NCBI GenBank assembly: GCA_019417325.1
Contig: DXVO01000023.1
Coordinates: 62,001 to 126,000, forward strand
From: Parabacteroides sp.
Lineage (GTDB): Bacteria > Bacteroidota > Bacteroidia > Bacteroidales > Tannerellaceae
DNA length: 64,000 nucleotides
Direction of reading: 5' to 3'
The translations under genes were made by a program, and so were the position numbers. Every line of letters starts with the position of its first letter. The stretch's first letter is position 1. Of this stretch, positions 24,494 to 33,865 are shown piece by piece. The notes beneath the pieces are model-generated. The model saw only the letters and a program-made list of their open reading frames with translations. It had not been told where the DNA came from and did not search any database.

Positions 24494-25072
24494 TTAGATA
24501 AACAAGACCAATACACTCATCGCCCCATGCGCCCCAAATACCAAAGCCTGCTCGATGTCGGCAGTTTTGGAGGGACCGGAGACGAAGAAACTGAAACCGT
24601 AATCGGCATGCTCCGTTTTATGGTAGGCTTCGTGCATATTATTTACAATCTCCTCTTTGGGAACCAGTATCACCAGGTTGGTGGAGATAAAATAAAGTGC
24701 TTTATGCTTCACCTGCTGGGTAATCCAGACGGCGCCGTTTTCTGCTACGGCAAACTCGCCTTCTACAATGGCAAGGTCGGTATCGTTCAAATCCCTCGGA
24801 TCGTCCAAATCGTCCGGGTTGAAAGTGGCACAGGTAATATCCGGCAGGTTGGAGGCTATGCGTTTGGCTTCCGGGAAATGGCGGCGGATTACCTCATTTA
24901 TATCCTCTTCCGGTTGAAGGAAGAGGGCTGTACCTCCGGCGGCTTTCAGGGATTCGGCAAACTGTGCTGCCTTGTCCGGGTAACTGATGGCATCCAGTGT
25001 GATGGATGGTTTTTCGTAGCGATTGCCGGTGTGTGTACGGATGGCTAATAATATTTCGTTTTTTGAGTCCAT
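24494..25072 (-). CDS. lutC: LUD-domain protein LutC (lactate utilisation)
   Basis: A 192-residue member of the LutC/YkgG (LUD domain) family, part of the LutABC complex that oxidises L-lactate to pyruvate. Family signs are the N-terminal SKNEILLAIR, ADLAIVEGEFAVAENGAVWITQQ and the final FFVSGPSKTADIEQALVFGAHGAM. Third gene of the lut operon, but separated from lutB by 158 bp carrying four palindromic repeats, which is unusual since lutA and lutB overlap. Transcribed convergently with the surface gene. Confidence 0.88.
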   Translation of the reverse strand: MDSKNEILLAIRTHTGNRYEKPSITLDAISYPDKAAQFAESLKAAGGTALFLQPEEDINEVIRRHFPEAKRIASNLPDITCATFNPDDLDDPRDLNDTDLAIVEGEFAVAENGAVWITQQVKHKALYFISTNLVILVPKEEIVNNMHEAYHKTEHADYGFSFFVSGPSKTADIEQALVFGAHGAMSVLVLFI

Positions 25073-25080
25073 ATCGGTTG

Positions 25081-25209
25081 GGGCGAGGTCTGCTCGCTCG
25101 GTTTTATCGCGTCGGGGCGAGGTTTGCTCACCCTCTATTATATTACACTGGGCGAGGTCCGCTCGCCCTTTATTATTTCGCGGGGGAAAAGGGCGAGCGG
25201 ACCTCGCCC
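25081..25209. repeat. Four GGGCGAGGTCCGCTCGCCC-type palindromic repeats in the lut operon
   Basis: Nineteen-bp units start at 25081, 25115, 25150 (same orientation) and 25191 (opposite orientation). Each is itself near-palindromic (GGGCGAG...CTCGCCC). The third and fourth are exact reverse complements and form a perfect stem of about 20 bp with a loop of about 20 nt. GC content is far above the flanking genes. They fill the lutB-lutC gap and would be transcribed within the operon mRNA, like REP/BIME elements. Confidence 0.8.
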
Positions 25210-25230
25210 TTACGAGACTATGTCGTACCC

Positions 25231-26595
25231 TTATAGTTTCTTATTTTTCCACATTTCGTTGAAGGATTCTTTGGCAAAGGCTGGCATTTCGCGTCCTTTG
25301 CCCCAGGCATTCAAACAATTGTATATCATGAAACGGGGCATCTTGTTTACCAATGGGGCAAACTTGAGTGCGGTATTGAACAGAGCCGGACGTTCCATTA
25401 GGAACTTCATGCCGCCGGACATTAACTTCTTCTCCGTACTGGCTTTTCCTACCTCATCCAAGTCCTGACGCCAACGGTAAATCTGTTCGCCCAGGTCTAT
25501 TTTGACCGGACAGACATCGGAACACGACAGGCACAACGAACAGGCGGACACATTATCCGAATATTTCACAGGGTCTTTCAGCATCGACAAATTAATGCCG
25601 ATAGGACCGGGTATAAAATAGGTATAGGAATATCCCCCGCTCCGGCGGTATACCGGACAGGTGTCCATACATTCCCCGCAACGGATACAGTTCAGGGTAC
25701 GGATATGGTCAGGGCGGGACAGGATATTGCTGCGTCCGTTATCTACGATAATAATATGGAACTCCCCTCCTTCTTTCGGTTTGCGGTAATGGGAGGTATA
25801 AGAGGTGATGGGTTGCCCTGTGCCCGAACGTGCCAGCAGGCGGGTAAATACACCCAATGCTTCAAGGTCCGGTACAATCTTTTCCATTCCCATAACGGCT
25901 ATATGCACTTTCGGGAAAGAGGTTCCCATATCGGCATTCCCTTCATTGGTACATACCACAATCTCGCCGGTCGAAGCAACGGCAAAGTTTACACCCGTCA
26001 TGGCTACATCGGCATGAAGGAACTTCTCACGCATATTCTTGCGGACTTCGTGGGTAAGGTATGTCGGGTCTGAATTGCCTTTCTCCGTACCCATCTCCTG
26101 CTCCATCATTTTGCCTACGGCTTCCCGCTTGATATGGATAGCGGGCATTACGATATGGCTGGGGGCAAGGTGCATCAACTGAAGGATGCGTTCGCCCAGG
26201 TCGCTTTCTACCACATCATACCCCTGCGACTGAAGATAGGGATTCATATGGCATTCTTCCGTAAGCATGGACTTGCTTTTAATCAAGGTATGCGCATCAT
26301 GTTCGCGAAGGATTTGATGGACAATCTCGTTATGTTCTTCCGCATCTTTCGCCCAGTGGACAATGGCGCCGTTGGCAAGTGCATGTTTCTCGAACTCCTG
26401 CAAGAGGGTTTCCAGATGGCTGTTTGAATACAGTTTGATATCGCAGGCAAGCTGGCGCAGGCGTTCCCATTCGGGAAGGGTGCGGCTCATCCTGTCTCGT
26501 TTGACACGGACCATCCAAAGGGTTTCATCGTGCCAGGCTTCCTGTTGGCGGTCGGCTATAAAGCGGGCTGCTGCTTTTGCATGTTTCGTACTCAT
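25231..26595 (-). CDS. lutB: Iron-sulfur protein LutB (lactate utilisation)
   Basis: A 454-residue cytoplasmic protein. The N-terminal two thirds is a LUD domain (MTGVNFAVASTGEIVVCTNEGNADMGT around residues 195-225 is highly characteristic). The C-terminal third has two ferredoxin motifs, CIRCGECMDTCPVY and CSLCLSCSDVCPV. It is the central electron-transfer subunit of the LutABC L-lactate oxidising complex. It overlaps lutA by 4 bp (ATGA), showing translational coupling, while lutC follows after a repeat-filled gap. Confidence 0.92.
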   Translation of the reverse strand: MSTKHAKAAARFIADRQQEAWHDETLWMVRVKRDRMSRTLPEWERLRQLACDIKLYSNSHLETLLQEFEKHALANGAIVHWAKDAEEHNEIVHQILREHDAHTLIKSKSMLTEECHMNPYLQSQGYDVVESDLGERILQLMHLAPSHIVMPAIHIKREAVGKMMEQEMGTEKGNSDPTYLTHEVRKNMREKFLHADVAMTGVNFAVASTGEIVVCTNEGNADMGTSFPKVHIAVMGMEKIVPDLEALGVFTRLLARSGTGQPITSYTSHYRKPKEGGEFHIIIVDNGRSNILSRPDHIRTLNCIRCGECMDTCPVYRRSGGYSYTYFIPGPIGINLSMLKDPVKYSDNVSACSLCLSCSDVCPVKIDLGEQIYRWRQDLDEVGKASTEKKLMSGGMKFLMERPALFNTALKFAPLVNKMPRFMIYNCLNAWGKGREMPAFAKESFNEMWKNKKL

Positions 26596-27332
26596 AATCC
26601 GGAGGCTAATATTTGAACGATATGAATGGTTTTTATCGGAAGGTTATCGCGTTTGATAACGCCTTCCATGTGCATCAGGCAAGAGCTGTCGGCACCGGTA
26701 ATGTATTCGGCTCCGGTACTCATATGGTCTTTTACCTTGTCTTGTCCCATACAAACGGATACGGCAGGTTCTTCCACGGCAAACATACCGCCGAAGCCAC
26801 AGCATTCGTCGATTCGCTTGGGCTCGAACACCTCGATTCCTTTTACCAGCGAAAGCAAATCGCGCAGTTTGGAGTAATACGGGATATTCAACTCGCTCGG
26901 AGCAGAAAGAAGCAGCTCGCGCACCCCGTGGCAACTGTTATGGATACTCACTTTATGAGGGAATACGGCATCCAGTTTATCCACTTTTACCACGTCATGC
27001 AGGAACTCGCAGATATCATAAACCTTATCCTGATTCCGGCAGATATGGTTTGCCCTTTCTAATATTTGCGGATGGTTTTCTTTCACAAATGCCACGCAAC
27101 TGGCGGAAGGTCCCACTACATAATCGTATTCGTGAAACAACTCTTCCATACGGAGCGCCAGGTTCAACGATTCATTTTCAAAACCTGCATTTGCCATCGG
27201 CTGGCCGCAACACGTCTGGTCGAGCGGATAATCCACGTTCAACCCAAGGCTTTTCAATAGTTTGTAAGAGGCTACCCCCACCTCCGGATAAACCGCATTG
27301 ATATAACACGGAATAAAAAGTCCTATCTTCAT
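26592..27332 (-). CDS. lutA: (Fe-S)-binding protein LutA (lactate utilisation)
   Basis: A 246-residue protein with two CCG (cysteine-rich) domains of the heterodisulfide-reductase/GlpC type: DQTCCGQPMANAGFEN near residue 40 and RIDECCGFGGMFAVEEP near 173, with further Cys in HNSCHGVRE and GADSSCLMHM. Such domains bind iron-sulfur clusters and in LutABC serve L-lactate oxidation. First gene of the lut operon, its stop overlapping lutB. No clear TAnnTTTG promoter was seen upstream. A palindromic repeat and the carB terminator lie in that gap. Confidence 0.92.
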   Translation of the reverse strand: MKIGLFIPCYINAVYPEVGVASYKLLKSLGLNVDYPLDQTCCGQPMANAGFENESLNLALRMEELFHEYDYVVGPSASCVAFVKENHPQILERANHICRNQDKVYDICEFLHDVVKVDKLDAVFPHKVSIHNSCHGVRELLLSAPSELNIPYYSKLRDLLSLVKGIEVFEPKRIDECCGFGGMFAVEEPAVSVCMGQDKVKDHMSTGAEYITGADSSCLMHMEGVIKRDNLPIKTIHIVQILASGL

Positions 27333-27409
27333 ATTGGTTTATTTGTTATTACATTTATATAACCTTCGTTGATGAAAATATGTTTCGCAGGTTTTGATTT
27401 ATGTTGGTT

Positions 27410-27442
27410 GGTAGAGACGTATGGTTGCATACATCCACACCC
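27410..27442. repeat. Imperfect palindrome (GGTAGAGACGTATG type)
   Basis: GGTAGAGACGTATG, four bases, then CATACATCCACACC: the inner GTATG/CATAC is perfect and the outer arms are degenerate. Similar GTAGAGACG palindromes are familiar intergenic repeats in Bacteroidetes. Placed between lutA and the carB terminator. Confidence 0.5.
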
Positions 27443-27450
27443 TACCCATT

Positions 27451-27490
27451 AAACGACAAAAACAACACCGAAGTGCTGTTTTTGTCGTTT
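27451..27490 (-). terminator. Terminator of the purF-carAB operon
   Basis: AAACGACAAAAACAACAC (27451-27468) pairs with 27473-27490 with one mismatch over a 4-nt loop. It lies 17 bp past the carB stop, and the stem ends in T-rich sequence on both strands. Confidence 0.75.
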
Positions 27491-27506
27491 TACCGGATTA
27501 TATCTG

Positions 27507-30500
27507 TTATTTATATTCCCGCCAGCTCTTTATCTGTATATCATCCATACCCAGCGTGCAGAAGGCTTCGATGAAAGCACTTGCCAGACGGGCATTGGTG
27601 ATAAGAGGGACATTCAGGTCGATAGCGGCACGGCGGATTTTATATCCGTTGTTCAACTCTCCGGCTGAAAGGTCACGCGGAATGTTCACAACCATGTCTA
27701 TCTTCTTTTCATGGAGCAAGGTCAGCGCCTGGGGTTCTTTACCCTCTTCACTCGGCCAGTAGACCTGCTCGTTCGGAATGCCGTTTTCTTCCAGGAAGCG
27801 ATGCGTGCCTCCGGTTGCATACAAGGTATATCCTTTATTTGCCAGCATCTTGGCTGCATCTAGCATGGCTACTTTCTGCTTCGGTGTTCCGGTAGAGAGC
27901 AAGACGGTCTTTTTCGGGATACGAAGCCCTACGGACAGCATACTTTTCAGAACGGCTTCGGAGAGGTCGTCGCCGATACAGCCCACCTCACCGGTAGACG
28001 CCATATCCACCCCCAACACCGGGTCTGCCTTTTGCAGGCGGTTGAAGGAGAACTGGGAAGCTTTGATACCTACATAATCCAGGTCGAACTCGTTCTTACC
28101 CGGTTTCTCTACCGGCAAGCCCAGCATGATGCGGGTGGCAAGTTCGATAAAGTTTATCTTCAATACCTTGCTGACGAACGGGAAAGAACGGCTGGCACGG
28201 AGGTTACACTCGATTACCTTGATTTCATTCCCTTTGGCAAGATACTGGATATTGAACGGACCGGAGATATTCAGTTCCTTCGCAATCTGCTTGCTGATAC
28301 GTTTGATACGGCGTACGGTTTCCACATATAATCTCTGAGCCGGGAACTGGATAGTGGCATCACCGGAGTGCACGCCGGCAAACTCGATATGTTCGCTGAT
28401 GGCATACATCACAATCTCGCCCTTATCGGCTACGGCATCCATTTCCACTTCTTTGGCATGTTCGATAAACTGGCTGACTACCACCGGATGTTTCTTGCTT
28501 ACATTGGCGGCAAGTTGCAGGAAGCGTTCCAGTTCCTCCTGGTTGGAACAGACATTCATTGCCGCCCCGCTCAGTACATAACTCGGGCGTACCAGAACCG
28601 GGAAACCTACCTCTTCTACAAACTGGTTGATGTCGTCCATGGAAGAAAGTTCCTTCCAGCGCGGCTGGTCTACCCCGATGCGGTCGAGCATGGCGGAGAA
28701 CTTCTCGCGGTCTTCCGCATTATCGATACTCTTGGCGGATGTACCGAGGATATTGACATGCTGTTCGTCCAGACGCATCGCAAGGTTATTCGGAATCTGT
28801 CCGCCGGTAGAAACAATCACGCCGTGCGGGTTTTCCAGTTCGAGAATATCCATCACGCGTTCAAACGTCAACTCGTCGAAGTACAGGCGGTCGCACATAT
28901 CATAGTCGGTGGAGACGGTCTCCGGGTTGTAGTTAATCATCACCGAACGCCATCCTTCCTTCCGGATGGTTTCGAGTGCCTGCACACCACACCAGTCAAA
29001 TTCCACTGAACTACCGATACGGTAGGCCCCGGAACCGAGCACTACGATAGAGCGATGGTCGTTTTCGTATTCAATATCATTTTCCGTACCGCTGTAAGTC
29101 AGGTACAGGTAGTTTGTCTGTGCCGGATATTCGGCGGCAAGGGTATCTATCTGTTTCACCACCGGAAGGATTCCATGCTCCTTACGGAACTGTCGAACCA
29201 GCATCATCCCTTTTTCTATATCTTCATCCAGACCGAGGGCACGGGCTATCTGGAAATCGGAGAAGCCCTGTACTTTCGCCCGGCGGATTAACTGCGGGTC
29301 GAGACGCCAACGCTGGATGCCTTTCATATCGAAAGCATGCAGTTCTTTGGACGTTTGCATGATTCCGTACAGTTTTTGAAGGAACCAGCGGTCTATCTTG
29401 GTCAGCTCGTGTATCTGGTCTACCGTATAACCGGCACGGAATGCTTTGGAGATAACGAAAATACGACGGTCTGTCGGTTCGTGCAGTGCTTTGTCTATAT
29501 CGGATATAACCAGTTCTTTATTTTCTACGAAACCGTGCATACCCTGCCCTATCATGCGAAGCCCCTTCTGGATAGCTTCTTCAAAGGTACGTCCGATAGC
29601 CATTACCTCGCCAACGGACTTCATGCTGCTGCCTAACTCGCGGGCCACGCCGTGGAACTTGCCCAAATCCCAGCGCGGTATCTTACATACCACATAGTCG
29701 AGAGCCGGCTCAAAGAAAGCACTGGTCGTACGGGTTACCGAGTTCTTCAAATCGAAAAGACCGTATCCCAATCCCAGTTTTGCTGCCACAAAAGCCAACG
29801 GATAACCGGTTGCCTTGGATGCCAGAGCGGATGAGCGGCTGAGGCGGGCATTGACTTCAATCACACGGTAGTCTTCCGATTCCGGGTCGTAGGCATACTG
29901 TACGTTACATTCGCCTACAATACCGATATGGCGGATGATACGGATAGCAAGCTCACGTAATTTATGATAGTCCGTATTACTTAAGGTTTGCGAAGGAGCA
30001 ATTACGATACTTTCGCCGGTATGGATACCCAGCGGGTCAAAGTTCTCCATGTTACAAACGGTGATACAGTTGTCGAAACGGTCGCGGACCACTTCATATT
30101 CCACTTCCTTCCATCCCTTCAGACTCTTTTCCACCAGCACCTGGGGAGAGAAAGAGAATGCCTTTTCCACCAGGACATCCAGTTCTTCTTCATTATCGCA
30201 GAAACCGGAACCCAGACCTCCTAAGGCATAAGCGGCGCGGACAATAACCGGATAGCCCAATTCAGCAGCAGCACGGCGGGCATCGGCCGCATTCTCCACT
30301 GCTTCACTCTTGATTGTCTTCACCTCGATTTCATCCAGTTTACGGACAAACAATTCGCGGTCTTCCGTATCCATGATAGCCTGTACCGGAGTACCCAATA
30401 CACGCACATTGTATTTTTCCAGTACGCCGCTCTGGTATAAAGCGACTCCGCAGTTCAGTGCCGTCTGGCCGCCGAATGCCAGCAAAATGCCTTCGGGACG

Positions 30501-30737
30501 TTCTTTTGCGATGACCTTTTCCACAAAGAAAGGAGTAACGGGCAGGAAATAAACTGTGTCCGCAACTCCCTCCGAAGTTTGTACCGTTGCAATATTCGGA
30601 TTGATAAGCACCGTTTGGATGCCTTCTTCCTTGATTGCCTTTAATGCCTGGCTACCTGAATAATCGAATTCGCCGGCTTCGCCAATCTTCAGAGCGCCGG
30701 AACCAAGTATCAGGACTTTCTTTATATCTTCTTTCAT
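27507..30737 (-). CDS. carB: Carbamoyl-phosphate synthase, large subunit
   Basis: Makes carbamoyl phosphate for arginine and pyrimidine synthesis from ammonia delivered by CarA, bicarbonate and two ATP. The 1076-residue length is full size. It shows the two homologous ATP-grasp halves: LILGSGALKIGEAGEFDYSG at the start of the first, VVLGSGAYRIGSSVEFDWCG near 560 at the start of the second, with EVNARLSRSSALASKATGYP and ECNLRASRSFPFVSKV as metal-binding loops. The C-terminal 130 residues form the MGS-like allosteric domain (ATGGTHRFLEENGI). 34 bp downstream of carA, within a purF-carA-carB operon. Confidence 0.96.
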   Translation of the reverse strand: MKEDIKKVLILGSGALKIGEAGEFDYSGSQALKAIKEEGIQTVLINPNIATVQTSEGVADTVYFLPVTPFFVEKVIAKERPEGILLAFGGQTALNCGVALYQSGVLEKYNVRVLGTPVQAIMDTEDRELFVRKLDEIEVKTIKSEAVENAADARRAAAELGYPVIVRAAYALGGLGSGFCDNEEELDVLVEKAFSFSPQVLVEKSLKGWKEVEYEVVRDRFDNCITVCNMENFDPLGIHTGESIVIAPSQTLSNTDYHKLRELAIRIIRHIGIVGECNVQYAYDPESEDYRVIEVNARLSRSSALASKATGYPLAFVAAKLGLGYGLFDLKNSVTRTTSAFFEPALDYVVCKIPRWDLGKFHGVARELGSSMKSVGEVMAIGRTFEEAIQKGLRMIGQGMHGFVENKELVISDIDKALHEPTDRRIFVISKAFRAGYTVDQIHELTKIDRWFLQKLYGIMQTSKELHAFDMKGIQRWRLDPQLIRRAKVQGFSDFQIARALGLDEDIEKGMMLVRQFRKEHGILPVVKQIDTLAAEYPAQTNYLYLTYSGTENDIEYENDHRSIVVLGSGAYRIGSSVEFDWCGVQALETIRKEGWRSVMINYNPETVSTDYDMCDRLYFDELTFERVMDILELENPHGVIVSTGGQIPNNLAMRLDEQHVNILGTSAKSIDNAEDREKFSAMLDRIGVDQPRWKELSSMDDINQFVEEVGFPVLVRPSYVLSGAAMNVCSNQEELERFLQLAANVSKKHPVVVSQFIEHAKEVEMDAVADKGEIVMYAISEHIEFAGVHSGDATIQFPAQRLYVETVRRIKRISKQIAKELNISGPFNIQYLAKGNEIKVIECNLRASRSFPFVSKVLKINFIELATRIMLGLPVEKPGKNEFDLDYVGIKASQFSFNRLQKADPVLGVDMASTGEVGCIGDDLSEAVLKSMLSVGLRIPKKTVLLSTGTPKQKVAMLDAAKMLANKGYTLYATGGTHRFLEENGIPNEQVYWPSEEGKEPQALTLLHEKKIDMVVNIPRDLSAGELNNGYKIRRAAIDLNVPLITNARLASAFIEAFCTLGMDDIQIKSWREYK

Positions 30738-30771
30738 GTTTGTTTCTTTTTTAATGGCTTCCTACCCTGTA

Positions 30772-31914
30772 TTATAACAACGCTACAAATTTATCAAAGA
30801 TAAACTCCGTATCCGTAGGTCCGCTACATGCTTCGGGGTGGAACTGGGATGAGAAGAAAGGTTTCGTCTTATGCTGAATGCCTTCGTTCGTACCATCGTT
30901 CATATTTACAAAAAGCGGTTCCCAATCAGAGCCTAATGTATCATTGTCTACCGCATAACCGTGGTTCTGGGATGTAATAAAACATTTTTCCGTTCCCACC
31001 ATACGAACCGGCTGGTTATGGCTACGATGACCGTATTTCAATTTATAAATAGAAGCGCCTCCGGCTTTGCCGAGCAATTGGTTACCCATACAGATTCCGC
31101 AGATGGGTCTGTCTCCGTCAAGTGCCTTGCGAATGTTCTGAACGGCGACATCGCAGGTATCCGGGTCGCCGGGTCCATTGCTGATGAAAAGCCCGTCGTA
31201 TTCCAATCCGTTGAAATCATAATTCCAGGGGACACGTATCACGGCTACATTCCGTTTCAGCAGGCTACGGATAATATTATGTTTAACTCCGCAATCGACC
31301 AGGATAACCCGTTTCAATTCAGGATTGAGAGTCGACATTTGAGAGTTGTTGAAGTACTCTACCGGAAATGATTCGCTGGTACTGTCGGGCTGATAGCAGA
31401 TAATCTCTTTGCAGGACACTTTATCCACATAATTGATGTCGCCGTAATTGGGGGCCGAGAACTGCAAATCCCCATCACCAATGACAATCCGTCCCATCAT
31501 AACCCCATGTTCACGCAATTTCTTTGTCAATGCACGGGTGTCGATACCGTAAATTCCGGGTATTTGTTCTTTCTTTAACCAGTCGCCCAGACTTTCCTCT
31601 GCATTCCAGTGGCTGTATTCATGACTGTAATCGCTCACAATAATGGCATCTGCATGTATCTTCTCGCTTTCCATAAAAGTGGAGATACCATTCTTTTCAA
31701 AAGTGCGGGGAGGTACTCCGTAGTTCCCTACCAAAGGATAAGTCAAAACCATTAGCTGACCGGCATAAGAAGGGTCGGTCAAACTCTCCGGATAACCGGT
31801 CATCGCGGTATTGAACACGACTTCGCCGGTTACATCTTTTTCACAGCCAAAAGAAAGGCCACGAAAACAAGTACCGTCATCCAGAACTAATGTTGCTGTT
31901 TTTTCTATCTGCAT
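30772..31914 (-). CDS. carA: Carbamoyl-phosphate synthase, small (glutaminase) subunit
   Basis: Provides ammonia from glutamine to CarB. Start chosen at the ATG at 31914 (380 residues); the frame extends upstream only through a TTG overlapping the purF-like gene. The N-terminal half is the CPSase small-chain domain (TATLVLDDGTCFRGLSFG, FNTAMTGYPESLTDPSYAGQ). The C-terminal half is a class I glutamine amidotransferase with nucleophile GICMGNQLLG and catalytic His and Glu in SSQFHPEACSGP. It sits between purF and carB with short gaps, so glutamine amide use for purines and pyrimidines is encoded together. Confidence 0.95.
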   Translation of the reverse strand: MQIEKTATLVLDDGTCFRGLSFGCEKDVTGEVVFNTAMTGYPESLTDPSYAGQLMVLTYPLVGNYGVPPRTFEKNGISTFMESEKIHADAIIVSDYSHEYSHWNAEESLGDWLKKEQIPGIYGIDTRALTKKLREHGVMMGRIVIGDGDLQFSAPNYGDINYVDKVSCKEIICYQPDSTSESFPVEYFNNSQMSTLNPELKRVILVDCGVKHNIIRSLLKRNVAVIRVPWNYDFNGLEYDGLFISNGPGDPDTCDVAVQNIRKALDGDRPICGICMGNQLLGKAGGASIYKLKYGHRSHNQPVRMVGTEKCFITSQNHGYAVDNDTLGSDWEPLFVNMNDGTNEGIQHKTKPFFSSQFHPEACSGPTDTEFIFDKFVALL

Positions 31915-31943
31915 AAGTTTTAAAAATTGACAGTCGACAAGTA

Positions 31944-33830
31944 TCAACTGATTAAATATTCTTCTTCCATATAATTAATGAACGCATTGTTCACCATGCG
32001 CGCACCGCCTGGTGTAGGATAATCGCCGGAAAAATACCAGTCGCCGGGATGATTCGGACAAGAAGCGTGTAAGCCTTCGAGTGTCTGATAAACGATTTCC
32101 ACATCCGCCTTCGTGCCGGGAGGTGTAAGCAACTGGACCATCTTAGCAGAGATTTCCTCATCGGTAAACGGTGCATAAATCTCTTTTACATAGTTCACAA
32201 TCATTCCGTCCTTTTGCATCTGCTGTAACTTTGCTTTCCGGTAGGCTTCCAGGATTATTTCATCCTGCCCTCTCTCTTTCAGCAAAGCAACCGCGGCTTT
32301 GAACGCTATAAATTCATTCATCCGGGACATATCGATACCGTAGTAGTCCGGATAACGAACCTGCGGAGAAGAAGACACAATCACAATCTTCTTCGGATGC
32401 AAACGGTCCAGGATACCGATAATACTCTGTCGCAAAGTGGTTCCACGCACGATGCTGTCATCTATCACCACCAGATTATCCTCGAAAGGAACAATACTGC
32501 CATAGGTTATATCGTATACATGCGCCGCCAAATCATTACGGCTGTTCCCTTCGGCGATAAAGGTACGCAATTTTATATCTTTTATAGCTACTTTCTCACA
32601 ACGAACACGCATGGAAAGTATTTGTTCCAGTTCCTCTTCATTAAGCACCTGGTTGCGGTCGGCTATCCACTCTTTCTTGTGTTTGTTCAGGTGCTCGTTC
32701 AATCCTTCCTGCATCCCGAAATAAGCAACTTCCGCCGTATTCGGAATAAAGGAGAAAACGGTATGGTTCAAATCATTGTCTACAGCTTTCAGAATAGCCG
32801 GCACCAGATTCTTGCCTAAACATTTACGTTCTTTATAAATATCCACGTCACTGCCACGGGAGAAATAGATGCGCTCGAAAGAGCAGGCTTTGTTTTCCTT
32901 CGGCTCCACGATTTGCGAGGTACGGAATTCACCGGCTTTACTTATCAGGACAGCCTGTCCGGGCTTCAGTTCTTTAATATCCTCTGCCTGCACATTCATT
33001 GCTGTCTGTATAACCGGACGCTCGGAGGCAAGAACAACAATCTCGTCATCCGCATAATAGAAAGCAGGACGGATACCCCACGGGTCGCGCACACTAAACA
33101 TTTCACCGCTACCAGTCTGACCACAGATCACATATCCTCCATCCCATTGCGGGGCACAACGTTTCAGCATGTTCGACAAGTCTACATTTGCTTCGATTGC
33201 ATGGGTAATCTCCATACCTTTCAGACCTTCGCCTTCAAACTTCTGGTACAAACGTTCGATTTCCCGGTCCAGACGGTGTCCTATCTGTTCCAGCAAAATA
33301 AAAGTATCCGCATAAGCGCGCGGATGCTGGCCGATATCCGTTATCTCATCGAAAATATCCTGTACGTTTGTTAAATTGAAATTACCGCATAATGCCAAGT
33401 TCTTGGCTCTCCAGTTGTTGCGGCGTAAAAAAGGATGGACATAGGAAATACCGGATTTCCCGGTTGTACTGTAGCGCAGGTGGCCCATATAAAGCTCTCC
33501 TGCAAAAGGAAGGTTCGTTTTAGCGTAAACGGGGTCGTTTAATTTATCGGGCGGACAGTCTTTATACTGTTTATGAACGGCTGCGAATATATCGGTAATC
33601 GCTCCGGTCCCTAAGGCTCTTTCCCGAAACATATATTCTTCACCGGGACTTGCTTCCAACTTCACGCAGGCTAAACCGGCTCCTTCCTGACCGCGGTTAT
33701 GCTGCTTTTCCATCAGCAAATAGAGTTTGTTGAGGCCATACATCCAGGTACCATACTTCTGATGATAATACTCTAAAGGTTTCAGTAACCGGACCATGGC
33801 GACTCCACACTCATGTTTAAGTACTTCCAT
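31944..33830 (-). CDS. purF: Amidophosphoribosyltransferase-like protein (PurF family)
   Basis: First enzyme of purine synthesis: transfers glutamine amide to PRPP. The ATG at 33830 begins MEVLKHECGVAMVRL (628 residues); an upstream TTG is a weaker choice. Cys8 would be the Ntn glutaminase nucleophile after propeptide removal. The glutaminase domain has NRGQEGAG and GHLRYSTTGKSG. The phosphoribosyltransferase domain has the PRPP loop NLVVIDDSIVRGTTLRQS near residue 455. It is longer than the usual 470-500 residues because of insertions and a C-terminal tail, so it may be a Bacteroidetes paralogue and not the main purine enzyme. First gene of the operon, with a -7 promoter 28 bp upstream. Confidence 0.85.
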   Translation of the reverse strand: MEVLKHECGVAMVRLLKPLEYYHQKYGTWMYGLNKLYLLMEKQHNRGQEGAGLACVKLEASPGEEYMFRERALGTGAITDIFAAVHKQYKDCPPDKLNDPVYAKTNLPFAGELYMGHLRYSTTGKSGISYVHPFLRRNNWRAKNLALCGNFNLTNVQDIFDEITDIGQHPRAYADTFILLEQIGHRLDREIERLYQKFEGEGLKGMEITHAIEANVDLSNMLKRCAPQWDGGYVICGQTGSGEMFSVRDPWGIRPAFYYADDEIVVLASERPVIQTAMNVQAEDIKELKPGQAVLISKAGEFRTSQIVEPKENKACSFERIYFSRGSDVDIYKERKCLGKNLVPAILKAVDNDLNHTVFSFIPNTAEVAYFGMQEGLNEHLNKHKKEWIADRNQVLNEEELEQILSMRVRCEKVAIKDIKLRTFIAEGNSRNDLAAHVYDITYGSIVPFEDNLVVIDDSIVRGTTLRQSIIGILDRLHPKKIVIVSSSPQVRYPDYYGIDMSRMNEFIAFKAAVALLKERGQDEIILEAYRKAKLQQMQKDGMIVNYVKEIYAPFTDEEISAKMVQLLTPPGTKADVEIVYQTLEGLHASCPNHPGDWYFSGDYPTPGGARMVNNAFINYMEEEYLIS

Positions 33831-33857
33831 TTGGTTCAATCTTGTTTATTCTGACTG

Positions 33858-33865
33858 CAAAGATA
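33858..33865 (-). promoter_or_regulatory. -7 element of the purF-carAB operon
   Basis: Minus strand TATCTTTG followed by C, a perfect consensus match 28 bp upstream of the ATG at 33830. Confidence 0.6.

Noticed and set aside
24395..25048. A 217-codon plus-strand frame after the fimbrillin-like gene
   Set aside because: It is the antisense shadow of lutC, whose family motifs are clear on the minus strand.
25006..25468. Overlapping plus-strand frames across the lutB-lutC gap
   Set aside because: They translate the GC-rich palindromic repeats and the antisense of lut genes, giving repeat-derived low-complexity peptides.
31912..31947. Longer N-termini for carA, purF, asnB, dapF and the TPR kinase via TTG codons
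   Set aside because: Each extension begins at a TTG and overlaps a neighbour gene, a hairpin or a -7 promoter element, whereas an ATG at the conserved family start is available in every case.
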